50,247 nt of DNA, taken from Lachnospiraceae bacterium. GTDB taxonomy: Bacteria > Bacillota > Clostridia > Lachnospirales > Lachnospiraceae. How positions within the stretch are numbered: the first letter of the stretch is position 1; each line of letters starts with the position of its first letter. The position numbers and the translations under genes were made by a program. Positions 36,974 through 44,989 of this stretch are shown in pieces. The notes beneath the pieces were generated by a model. That model worked only from the letters and a program-made list of their open reading frames with translations, did not search any database and had not been told where the DNA came from. The stretch covers positions 1 to 50,247 of the forward strand of contig JAFZOS010000042.1 in the NCBI GenBank assembly GCA_017550535.1. Direction: 5' to 3'.

Positions 36974-37648
36974 ATGAAAACAGTTGCTTTTGTACCGATA
37001 AAAACAAATAACGAGAGGCTTCCCGGGAAGAATACCAGGCCTTTTTCAAACGGTAAACCGCTTATATCTTATATTCTGGAAACATTGAGTAAAGTTCCGG
37101 AAGTTGATAAAGCGTATGTGTATTGCAGCGATGAAAGCGTAAAGGAGTATCTGCCGGACGGGATCGAATTTTTAAAAAGAGATCCGTATTATGATCTGCA
37201 GACAACAAGCTTTAATGAAGTACTTGCAAGTTTTGCTGACATCATTGATGCGGATATATATGTGCTGACTCATGCAACGGCACCGTTCATTAAGGCGGAA
37301 ACGATAAGCACTGCGATAAACAAAATAAAAAATGAAGGATATGATTCTGCAACGGCAGTGCTGCGTAAGCAGGATTTTGTATGGAAGAATAACCGTCCGG
37401 CAAATTATGATCCGCTTCACATCCCGCGGACACAGGATCTGGAACCGTTTTATATCGAAACATGCGGACTGTATGTATATAAGAAACATCTCATGACAGA
37501 GGAAAAACGCAGGATAGGAGACAATCCGTATCTGGTAGAAGTTGATAACATAGAGGCGTGTGATATAAATGATCGTGCGGATTTTGAATTTGCGGATATG
37601 ATCGCATGCGGTATGGATGCGCTTTCGGGGAAAGGGGCGGCAAGGTGA
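36974..37648 (+). CDS. CMP-sugar synthetase-like cytidylyltransferase (NeuA family)
   Basis: Start at ATG 36974 because GGAGG (36964-36968) precedes it; ATG 36959 is in frame but lies before that site. The product is 224 residues. The nucleotide-binding opening AFVPIKTNNERLPGKNTRPF is a variant of the NeuA/KdsB P-loop-like motif, with the lysine at 19. Further marks: VYCSDESVKEYLP, VLTHATAPF and DINDRADFEFAD. Enzymes of this family join CTP to acidic keto sugars such as Neu5Ac, legionaminate, pseudaminate or Kdo. No NeuB, NeuC or KdsA-like gene accompanies it here. Its stop overlaps the aldolase gene's GTG start as GTGA. Confidence 0.88.
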   Translation: MKTVAFVPIKTNNERLPGKNTRPFSNGKPLISYILETLSKVPEVDKAYVYCSDESVKEYLPDGIEFLKRDPYYDLQTTSFNEVLASFADIIDADIYVLTHATAPFIKAETISTAINKIKNEGYDSATAVLRKQDFVWKNNRPANYDPLHIPRTQDLEPFYIETCGLYVYKKHLMTEEKRRIGDNPYLVEVDNIEACDINDRADFEFADMIACGMDALSGKGAAR

Positions 37649-39225
37649 ATCAGGTAAGTATTCTTGATTGTACATTAAGGGACGGCGGTTACGTTAATGA
37701 TTTTAAATTCGGACATCAGCAGATGACCGATATCGTTTCGCTCCTTGCAAAGGCAAATATAGAAATAATAGAGTGTGGTTTTTTAAGGGAAGGAGCCTCG
37801 GATAAAGACCGCTCCCTGTTTGATTCGGTTGAATCCATTAAGGATGTTATCGAGTATAAGGATCCGAATTGCTTTTATGTGGCAATGATACAGTATGGTG
37901 CCATCCCCGTTTCGCAGATCAGCGATAATGATCATAGCGTGATCGACGGAATACGTCTTACATTCCATGAGGACGAGATCGATGACGCATTCGAGTGCGC
38001 CAAGGCGCTCATTGAAAAAGGTTATGAGGTATTTGTTCAGCCTGTGGGAACAACTACTTACAGTGATGAAAATCTGCTGCGGCTTATCGGTATGATCAAT
38101 ACGATAAAGCCGCAGGCATTTTATATTGTTGATACGTTAGGAACGATGTATAAGCGGGATCTGAGAAGGTTGTATTATATTGTTGATCACAATCTGGACA
38201 AGAGTATCGCTATAGGATTTCATTCGCATAACAATCTTCAGATGTCATTTGCCAATGCACAGGAATTGATACAGTTAAGCGGAGCCAGGAAGATAATAAT
38301 TGATGCATCGGTACTGGGTATGGGCAGGGGAGCAGGTAACCTTAATACAGAGCTGATAACTCAGTTTTTGAATATAAATTATGACTGCAACTATAGTCAG
38401 ATTGAATTGATGAAGATCATCGACGGTTATATAAGGCCTTTGCAAAGCAGTTACAAGTGGGGATACGATGCGGCTTATTATATCGCTGCGGTTGTCGGAT
38501 GTCACCCGAATTATGCGTCATATCTTCTTAACCTGCAGACTCTTAATATGCAGTCGATAAACCTTATACTTAAGGGGTTATCACCGGAAAAATGTTCGCT
38601 TTATGATAAACAGTATATCCAGCAGGTATATCGGGAGTTTATGGAATGCAATGTGGAGGATTCTCAGGAAATAGATGAACTTAAGTGCATGTTATGCGGG
38701 AAAAAGATAGTACTCATGGCACCGGGGAAATCGCTTCAGGAAAACAAAACGGTTATCGAGGATTATCGCAATAAGGGATTTTTCCTTATTTCCATTAATA
38801 CAATTTATAAGCCCATAAAACCGGATATGCTGTTTATAAGTAATATGAGGAGGTTCCAGAGCCTTAATCCGGGTGATGCGGACGGTATACCCATTGTTTT
38901 GACTTCCAATATCCTGCATGAAAAGGATGAAAGATATTTTGTTATCAATTATTCGGATTATCTGAATGAGAATCATGATGTAATGGATAATGCGGGTCTG
39001 ATGTGTCTTAACCTGCTTGAAAGGCTTGAGGCAGGTGAGGTCGTTTTGGCGGGGTTTGACGGTTTTCAGACACACGGTGAGAAGAACTTCGTTAATTCTG
39101 AAATGGATACGCTTTTTGATGAAGAAAGGCTGATCGATATGAACACAGCGATAAAAAAGCGGATCGAACAGCTTAAGACGAGGCTGAACATATCTTTTAT
39201 AGGCGATTCGATCTATAGCAGATAG
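37645..39225 (+). CDS. DRE-TIM metallolyase/aldolase fused to MptE/DUF115-like domain
   Basis: GTG start at 37645 overlaps the preceding stop; GGGGCGG lies seven bases upstream. An ATG at 37606 is in frame but inside the neighbour. The product is 526 residues. Residues 1 to about 330: DRE-TIM barrel with LDCTLRDGG (R12, D13), ECGFLR, the metal-binding H193-S-H195-N, and GMGRGAGN (225-232), closest in feel to 4-hydroxy-2-oxovalerate aldolase and HMG-CoA lyase. Residues about 345-526: a Rossmann-like domain starting KIVLMAPGKSLQENK, with VVLAGFDGF and a charged helical end, like the MptE/DUF115 or MAF-type group found in glycan clusters. The reaction is unknown; carbon-carbon bond making or breaking on a keto acid is expected of part one. 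Confidence 0.85.
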   Translation: MNQVSILDCTLRDGGYVNDFKFGHQQMTDIVSLLAKANIEIIECGFLREGASDKDRSLFDSVESIKDVIEYKDPNCFYVAMIQYGAIPVSQISDNDHSVIDGIRLTFHEDEIDDAFECAKALIEKGYEVFVQPVGTTTYSDENLLRLIGMINTIKPQAFYIVDTLGTMYKRDLRRLYYIVDHNLDKSIAIGFHSHNNLQMSFANAQELIQLSGARKIIIDASVLGMGRGAGNLNTELITQFLNINYDCNYSQIELMKIIDGYIRPLQSSYKWGYDAAYYIAAVVGCHPNYASYLLNLQTLNMQSINLILKGLSPEKCSLYDKQYIQQVYREFMECNVEDSQEIDELKCMLCGKKIVLMAPGKSLQENKTVIEDYRNKGFFLISINTIYKPIKPDMLFISNMRRFQSLNPGDADGIPIVLTSNILHEKDERYFVINYSDYLNENHDVMDNAGLMCLNLLERLEAGEVVLAGFDGFQTHGEKNFVNSEMDTLFDEERLIDMNTAIKKRIEQLKTRLNISFIGDSIYSR

Positions 39226-39248
39226 GTTTGGTTTTGCGGGAGAGATTT

Positions 39249-39896
39249 ATGAAAGATAACAGATACGGCGCAGCGATCTTTGATCTTGACGGAACATTAC
39301 TGGATACGTCCCCGGGTATTTTTGGCAGCGTAAGGTTTGCGGAAAAGTCATTGGGGCTTGATCCTATTGATGATGAGCTGTTAAAAGAATTTCTGGGACC
39401 GCCGCCGAGCAAAATGTATGCGAAATTTCACGGCTTATCCGAGGAAGATGCGCTGCGGGCCACAAAAGCGCATCGGCAATATGGAATGGAAAGGGCTATA
39501 TATGAGGCCGAGGTTTACGCGGAGATACCGGGAGCCCTGGATACGTTAAGGGAAGCCGGAGTAAAACTGGCGGTGGCGACGCTTAAGCAGCAGAGGATAG
39601 CGGAAAAGATTCTGAAGCTTCATGATCTGGATAGATATTTTGAGGTTATTATCGGCATGAATGAGGCAGAATCAATGACAAAGGCCGATACGATCAGAAA
39701 GGCGGTTATGCTCATGGAACAACCGTCTGCTGTTATGATAGGCGACAGTGAATACGATCGGGCAGGTGCCCTGGAGGCAGGAGTGGACTTCATAGGAGTT
39801 ACATACGGCTTTGGGTTTTCGCCTGAAAACAGTTATCCGTTTATGACCGCAGAAACACCAAAAGATATATCCAAGTTGATTTGTTCATGCTATTAG
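39249..39896 (+). CDS. HAD-superfamily phosphatase (Gph/phosphoglycolate phosphatase-like)
   Basis: Start at ATG 39249 with GGGAG upstream; the in-frame TTG at 39228 is less likely. The product is 215 residues. HAD motif I is FDLDGT with nucleophile D12 and acid D14; motif III lysine near AESMTKADTI; motif IV IGDSEYD. A helical cap lies between. It removes phosphate from a small molecule. Between the aldolase and a sugar aminotransferase it could dephosphorylate a keto-sugar phosphate before CMP activation, as KdsC or Kdn-9-phosphatase do in known pathways. That role is inferred from position. Confidence 0.9.
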   Translation: MKDNRYGAAIFDLDGTLLDTSPGIFGSVRFAEKSLGLDPIDDELLKEFLGPPPSKMYAKFHGLSEEDALRATKAHRQYGMERAIYEAEVYAEIPGALDTLREAGVKLAVATLKQQRIAEKILKLHDLDRYFEVIIGMNEAESMTKADTIRKAVMLMEQPSAVMIGDSEYDRAGALEAGVDFIGVTYGFGFSPENSYPFMTAETPKDISKLICSCY

Positions 39897-39948
39897 TTTA
39901 AAATGTATCGGTGTAATCCGGGTTGATTTTATAAATAGGGAATTTATT

Positions 39949-41079
39949 ATGCTGACATTTAATCTGCCTCCGTATGTGGGGGATGAGCTTAAGTACATAG
40001 AACAGGTAATAAAGCGCCGCAAGCTTTGCGGTGACGGTGACTTCACCAAAAAGTGCAATAAGTGGTTTGAAGATGAGTTGGGCACATGCAAGGCCCTGCT
40101 TACAACATCATGCACTCATGCAACCGAAATGGCAGTCCTGCTTTCCGACGTGGGCGAAGGTGATGAAGTGATAATGCCTTCGTTTGCCTTTGTGTCGGCT
40201 GCGGATTCTGTGGTACTAAGGGGCGGGGTTCCCGTTTTTGTTGATATCCGGCCCGATACGATGAACATAGACGAAAAAAAGATAGAGGATGCCGTTACCG
40301 ACAGGACAAAGGCGATAATGCCTATCCATTATGCCGGCGTTTCCTGTGAGATGGATGTGATCATGGACATTGCAAGGCGTCATGATCTTAAGGTGATCGA
40401 GGATGCGGCACAGGCGATAACAAGTAAGTATAAGGATAAGTACTGCGGTACGATAGGCGATTACGGCTGCATAAGTTTTCATGAAACGAAGAATTTAAGC
40501 ATGGGTGAGGGCGGAGCGTTGTTCATCCGTGACGAGGAAAATATCGAGCGCGCCGAGATCATCCGTGAAAAAGGAACGAACAGAAGCAAGTTCTTCAGGG
40601 GTGAGATAGATAAGTACACATGGGTAGATGTCGGTTCGTCTTATCTGCCGAGCGAGCTTAACGCAGCATACTTATGGGGGCAGCTCCAATGCGTTGATAA
40701 AATAATGCAAAACAGGATGAGGGCCTGGGATCAGTATTATGCCGGCCTTAAAGGACTTGCCGATAAGGAATACATCGAACTTCCTTGCATTCCGGACGAG
40801 TGTACTCATAATGCCCATATCTTTTATATTAAGTGTAAAGATTTGGAAGAGAGGAGCAGGCTTTTAGCATTCCTTAAAGAGAAGGAAATAGGAGCCGTGT
40901 TCCACTATATTCCGCTCCATACCGCGCCTGCGGGAACTAAATTTGGCCGTTTCCACGGTGAGGATGAATATACCACAAAGGAAAGCGAACGCCTGTTGCG
41001 GCTTCCTATGTTCTATGGGATAAGTGAGGATGAAGTCAATGAAGTGATAGATCTCATCGAGGGATTCTATGAACGGTGA
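39949..41079 (+). CDS. DegT/DnrJ/EryC1 sugar aminotransferase, WecE-like
   Basis: 376 residues. Seen: FNLPPYVGDELKYIEQVIKR at the start, the RRKLCGDGDFTKKC segment, TTSCTHATEMA, the cofactor acid pair E151-D152 in VIEDAAQA, and PLP lysine K181 in SFHETKNLSMGEGGA. This matches dTDP-4-amino-4,6-dideoxygalactose (Fuc4N) transaminase, WecE/RffA. It would convert a dTDP-4-keto-6-deoxy sugar to the 4-amino sugar with glutamate. The dTDP-glucose genes (rmlA/rmlB) are not in the window. AGGGAA lies before the ATG. The next gene starts 11 bases before this stop. Confidence 0.9.
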   Translation: MLTFNLPPYVGDELKYIEQVIKRRKLCGDGDFTKKCNKWFEDELGTCKALLTTSCTHATEMAVLLSDVGEGDEVIMPSFAFVSAADSVVLRGGVPVFVDIRPDTMNIDEKKIEDAVTDRTKAIMPIHYAGVSCEMDVIMDIARRHDLKVIEDAAQAITSKYKDKYCGTIGDYGCISFHETKNLSMGEGGALFIRDEENIERAEIIREKGTNRSKFFRGEIDKYTWVDVGSSYLPSELNAAYLWGQLQCVDKIMQNRMRAWDQYYAGLKGLADKEYIELPCIPDECTHNAHIFYIKCKDLEERSRLLAFLKEKEIGAVFHYIPLHTAPAGTKFGRFHGEDEYTTKESERLLRLPMFYGISEDEVNEVIDLIEGFYER

Positions 41080-43303
41080 TGATAAAATATACAGCCTGAG
41101 TAATAAACAAAAGATTATAGGCATATTTATAATATGCCTTATTTTTGTATGTGTGGCATTTTACTGTTTAAATATACGGGATAAAAACAAAGCTGTTGTA
41201 TTTAGTCTGAATGAATTTGAATTAAAAACGGCGGAAATCATAGACGGTGTGATCTGCTCACACGGATCATCCGACGATTTTGTTTTTGATACACAGCCTT
41301 TTATACTGCCGTCAGGAAATTACCGCATTGAGGTCACATATTCGTCGACTGCCGAAGCAAGGGTGCTCGTGCAGGGAAACAATAACTGTACATATAATAT
41401 AGAACTTCCGATTACCGGTGGTACGGATAATACGCTTACAGATGAAAAACTGATATTGCCCATAGGTACAGACAAAGGCAGGCTTAAGTTCTTTCAGACG
41501 GGAGCCGGTGAACTGGCTGTGAGCAGGGTTTGCATTATATCGGAGACAGGTATAAATACGGATATATATGCCTTTATTATCATCGCGGCGATACTTGCCA
41601 TCTCCATATGTGTTTACATACTGGTCTTTAACAGGCTTAAGCTTGGAAAAGACGAACTGTCTTATGTGGCTCTTTTATTATTTACGCTTATTTTGGTTAG
41701 TATACCGTATTGCTCAACAGGTACAAGGTATGAGATCGATACGCAGGGAGTTTTTAAGAGGATAGAAGCAATTGTTCAGGGGTTAAGGGATAAGCAGCTG
41801 CCGGTCATCATAGGCCCGAATTATGCAAATCAATATGGGGAAATGGTTATCCTTCAACCGAGCCTGTTTTTGTATTTTCCCGCGGCATTGCGTCTGCTTG
41901 GTGTCTCGATACCTGTCGCTTATAATATCTATATGATATTGGTTAACTTTGCCACGGCGATCGTGGTGGCGGCGAGCGCAAAAAGGCTTCTGCATTCGAT
42001 GAAACGGGGCATTTTGGCAGCGGTGATCTATCTTATCGAGCCGTTCAGGCTGTTTGTTATGACGAATCTCGGTGCGGGAGCGGGGATGGGGACGGCTCTC
42101 ATTTTCATCCCTATACTGATCGTTGGATTTTATGATGTAATGAAGGAGGAGGGGTCAAGCTGGAAATTCATTGCCGTCGGATTGTGGGGCATAGCAAGCT
42201 GTCATGTGCTTAGCTTTGCGCTCTCCGTAATACTTATGTTTATTTATATTGCGGGCCATATAAAGGCATTAATGAACAGGAAAGTTTTTACGGCGCTTAT
42301 AAAAGCTGCCGTGATGTTTATGGTTCTGTCGGCAGGGACTCTGCTGCCGTTTGCAGGGTTTTATTTTACGGCTTGGAATAAGGCCGCACTTAATTGGGTG
42401 GATTTTTATCATACAGGTGTAAACATGACGAAGGAGATGCAGAATGTAATAGCATTTGCTGTCATGATAAGCTCTGTTGTGGTCGTATATGCAAAAGGTG
42501 CTCTAAAGCGTTTTTCAAGGATGATATTTGTAACGGGATTTGTTTTCTTGATCATCGGAACTCCGTTTTTCCCATGGAAACTGTTTGGGAAAATTCCCGT
42601 TGTTGATTCTTTTCTGGGTATGATGCAGTATCCCAGGCGTTTTCATATAATGGCCGTGCCGCCTGTTGCATTTGCGGCTGCCGAGGCGGCATTCTGTTCC
42701 AGGGGGCGGGGGGATCATCTGCACCGTGCTGCAATGGGTGTAATAACGGTTTCGCTGCTGCTTGGAGTATTTTTGGATTTTCGTCTGTTTTACAGTACGC
42801 CAAAACTCTTTTACAGTCCGCAGGTAGGAGAGATAAACACGCTCATGGAGGATTATCTTCCGGAGGGAACGCTTACCGAATGGTATGAAACCGATACGGG
42901 CACGTTCTCGGATTATGATCTTATTGAGGCATATTCATACGAAAAGGTATACACGCGTATTGACTGTACATATAGATCAAAGGCAGACGGTCAGTATATG
43001 GAGTTTCCGGAATTTTATTATGACGGATACTATGCTTATGATCAGAACGGAGCGCCCCTCAAGGTGGAAAAGGGCGATCATAACCGGGTAAGGGTTTACC
43101 TTACATGCTCGGATGAAGTACAGGAACTGCATCTTAAATACAGAGTTAAAAAGATATACACATTTACATTTATACTTTCGATATTTACAGGCGGTATATG
43201 GCTTATATATGTTATAATCAAATATGCACTAAGGGTTGCGGTCAACAGGAAACTGATAAGCAGTATGCCGGTTTTGCCTGTTTTTTGGAGGAATAGATCA
43301 TGA
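41069..43303 (+). CDS. Large GT-C/YfhO-like membrane protein, 744 aa
   Basis: A first helix at about 14-32, then an outer beta-like domain of about 130 residues (FVFDTQPFILPSGNYRIEV, ending before INTDIYAFIII), then about twelve helices and a final soluble part with YDQNGAPLKVEKGDHNRVRVYLTC before a last helix. Tandem beta-domain, helix bundle and outer domain recall YfhO-like and 6-pyruvoyl-tetrahydropterin-synthase-related membrane proteins, many of which are GT-C enzymes in lipoteichoic or polysaccharide decoration. The exact family is uncertain. GAGGG precedes the ATG; its stop overlaps the next ATG as ATGA. Confidence 0.78.
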   Translation: MNGDDKIYSLSNKQKIIGIFIICLIFVCVAFYCLNIRDKNKAVVFSLNEFELKTAEIIDGVICSHGSSDDFVFDTQPFILPSGNYRIEVTYSSTAEARVLVQGNNNCTYNIELPITGGTDNTLTDEKLILPIGTDKGRLKFFQTGAGELAVSRVCIISETGINTDIYAFIIIAAILAISICVYILVFNRLKLGKDELSYVALLLFTLILVSIPYCSTGTRYEIDTQGVFKRIEAIVQGLRDKQLPVIIGPNYANQYGEMVILQPSLFLYFPAALRLLGVSIPVAYNIYMILVNFATAIVVAASAKRLLHSMKRGILAAVIYLIEPFRLFVMTNLGAGAGMGTALIFIPILIVGFYDVMKEEGSSWKFIAVGLWGIASCHVLSFALSVILMFIYIAGHIKALMNRKVFTALIKAAVMFMVLSAGTLLPFAGFYFTAWNKAALNWVDFYHTGVNMTKEMQNVIAFAVMISSVVVVYAKGALKRFSRMIFVTGFVFLIIGTPFFPWKLFGKIPVVDSFLGMMQYPRRFHIMAVPPVAFAAAEAAFCSRGRGDHLHRAAMGVITVSLLLGVFLDFRLFYSTPKLFYSPQVGEINTLMEDYLPEGTLTEWYETDTGTFSDYDLIEAYSYEKVYTRIDCTYRSKADGQYMEFPEFYYDGYYAYDQNGAPLKVEKGDHNRVRVYLTCSDEVQELHLKYRVKKIYTFTFILSIFTGGIWLIYVIIKYALRVAVNRKLISSMPVLPVFWRNRS

Positions 43304-44250
43304 TCTCTCTTGCGATAGTAGTACCGTGCTTTAATGAGCAGGAGGTACTTGCCGATACATGTGAAAAACTTACAGGGCTTTTAAGCTCACTGTCAAACGA
43401 CGGAGTCATCTCAAAAGACAGCTATATCATGTTTGTTGATGATGGAAGCAGTGACGATACATGGAAGTTTATAAACAGATATGCATCTGAGAATGAAAAT
43501 GTTCAGGGACTTAAGCTTGCTGCTAATGTGGGACATCAGAACGCCCTTCTTGCGGGTCTTATGACGGTTAAGGATGAAATTGATGCAGCAATATCCATAG
43601 ATGCGGATCTTCAGGATGATATATCCGTTATAAAGGATATGATCCTAAAGTATGAAGGAGGCTGCGATATAGTATACGGTGTCCGCAGTTCACGTAAGAC
43701 CGATTCCTTTTTCAAACGTTTCACCGCACAGGGCTTCTATAATCTGATGAAGCATATGGGGGCGAAAAGCGTGTACAACCATGCCGATTTCAGGCTGATG
43801 AGCGCACGTTCGCTTGACGGACTGGCACAGTTTAAGGAAAGGAATCTTTTCCTGAGGGGTATAGTGCCGACTATCGGATTTAAGACTGATTGCGTATATT
43901 ATGAGCGTAAGGAGAGGACGGCCGGCAAGTCGAAGTATCCTTTCGGAAAGATGCTTGCATTCGCGCTTGACGGCATTACTTCTTTCAGTATAAAGCCGAT
44001 GTCGTATATCATGGGTACGGGTGTGTTAATGATCATCCTTGCTATCGCATTCGCAATATATGCTCTTCATTCATACGTTACGGGCAATGTCGTGAGCGGA
44101 TGGACTTCAATAGTGTTATCCTTATGGTTCATAGGCGGTCTTGTGCTGTTTTCGATAGGAGTCGTGGGACAGTATATTGGCAAGATATATCTTGAAGTGA
44201 AGGAGCGCCCCAGGTATATTATTGAGAGCAGGATCGGAAACGGGGAATGA
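43300..44250 (+). CDS. GT2 family polyprenyl-phosphate sugar transferase (GtrB/ArnC-like), second copy
   Basis: 316 residues. GT-A domain: IVVPCFNEQEVL, VDDGS at 46-50, ANVGHQNALLAGL, and DADLQD at 101-106. KERTAGKSKYPFGKM precedes two C-terminal membrane helices, and it ends GQYIGKIYLEVKERPRYIIE. This is the classic GtrB/DPM1 layout. Differs clearly in sequence from the copy at 30113, so it probably loads a different sugar. It is translationally coupled to the GT-C-like gene before it, which fits a donor-enzyme/transferase pair. The next gene begins one base after its stop. Confidence 0.92.
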   Translation: MISLAIVVPCFNEQEVLADTCEKLTGLLSSLSNDGVISKDSYIMFVDDGSSDDTWKFINRYASENENVQGLKLAANVGHQNALLAGLMTVKDEIDAAISIDADLQDDISVIKDMILKYEGGCDIVYGVRSSRKTDSFFKRFTAQGFYNLMKHMGAKSVYNHADFRLMSARSLDGLAQFKERNLFLRGIVPTIGFKTDCVYYERKERTAGKSKYPFGKMLAFALDGITSFSIKPMSYIMGTGVLMIILAIAFAIYALHSYVTGNVVSGWTSIVLSLWFIGGLVLFSIGVVGQYIGKIYLEVKERPRYIIESRIGNGE

Positions 44251-44251
44251 C

Positions 44252-44974
44252 ATGGCTCTTAAGGATGAGATAAATCGTGAAACCGTAAAGCTTAAAGACA
44301 TGACCTTTAAGAAAAAGGCAGCCTATATATGGGAGTATTATAAGTTCCATATAATAGGAGTCATTGCAGCCGTAGTTTTTGTCTGTGTATTCATACGTGA
44401 CTTGCGTATGAACAAGCGTCCCGTTTACCTCGATGTTGTGCTCCTGAATTCGGATATGGCATACAGGGACGATAATCCGCTGCAGGATGATTACGTTAAG
44501 TATGCTGGTGTTGATACCCGGGCATACAACATATCATTTGACACGGCCTTTCTTATATCGGAAAGCGGTACGGATCAGATGACTGTAGCAAATATGCAGA
44601 AGCTGATGGCACTGTTCGCGGCGGGTTCGATCGATGTTATACTTGGGCCGGACAGCCTGGTTGATACCTATGGAAATCTTGATGCATTTGCTGATATAAG
44701 TGAAGTGATACCGCCGGACCTTCAGCAGCGGCTCCTGGATTCCGGATATGAGATGTATTATGCAACGGTTTACGAAGAGGATAAAAACGGCGAACTTAAA
44801 CCGGTATCAACATATCCGGCGGGTTTTTACCTTGATGATTCGGATTATATGAATTCGCTGGGAGTATTCGCAACACAGAAGGCTTTAGGAAAGAGGCCGG
44901 TATTTGCGCTTGCATCCTGCTGTACAAACACCGACAATGCATTAAAGTTACTTAAAATGCTGACGGGCTTATGA
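44252..44974 (+). CDS. Hypothetical single-pass membrane protein, 240 aa
   Basis: Start at ATG 44252, one base after the previous stop, with GGGGAA upstream; the in-frame start at 44222 lies inside the GT2 gene. The first about 30 residues are charged and cytoplasmic (KDEINRETVKLKDMTFKKKAAYIWEYYK), followed by one membrane helix (about 35-52) and an outer domain of about 185 residues with FAAGSIDVILGPDSL and a Cys pair in ASCCTNTDNALKLL. The FKKKAAYIWEYYK-helix layout is common in Firmicutes proteins of unknown role. Its place between the GT2 and MBOAT genes suggests envelope glycan work, but nothing in it shows how. Confidence 0.75.
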   Translation: MALKDEINRETVKLKDMTFKKKAAYIWEYYKFHIIGVIAAVVFVCVFIRDLRMNKRPVYLDVVLLNSDMAYRDDNPLQDDYVKYAGVDTRAYNISFDTAFLISESGTDQMTVANMQKLMALFAAGSIDVILGPDSLVDTYGNLDAFADISEVIPPDLQQRLLDSGYEMYYATVYEEDKNGELKPVSTYPAGFYLDDSDYMNSLGVFATQKALGKRPVFALASCCTNTDNALKLLKMLTGL

Positions 44975-44989
44975 AAAAAAGGATAAAAT

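Noticed and set aside
36974..39896. A classical sialic, legionaminic or pseudaminic acid pathway
   Set aside because: No NeuB/LegI/PseI synthase, epimerase or N-acetyltransferase gene is present; only the cytidylyltransferase and a sialyltransferase-like GT fit.
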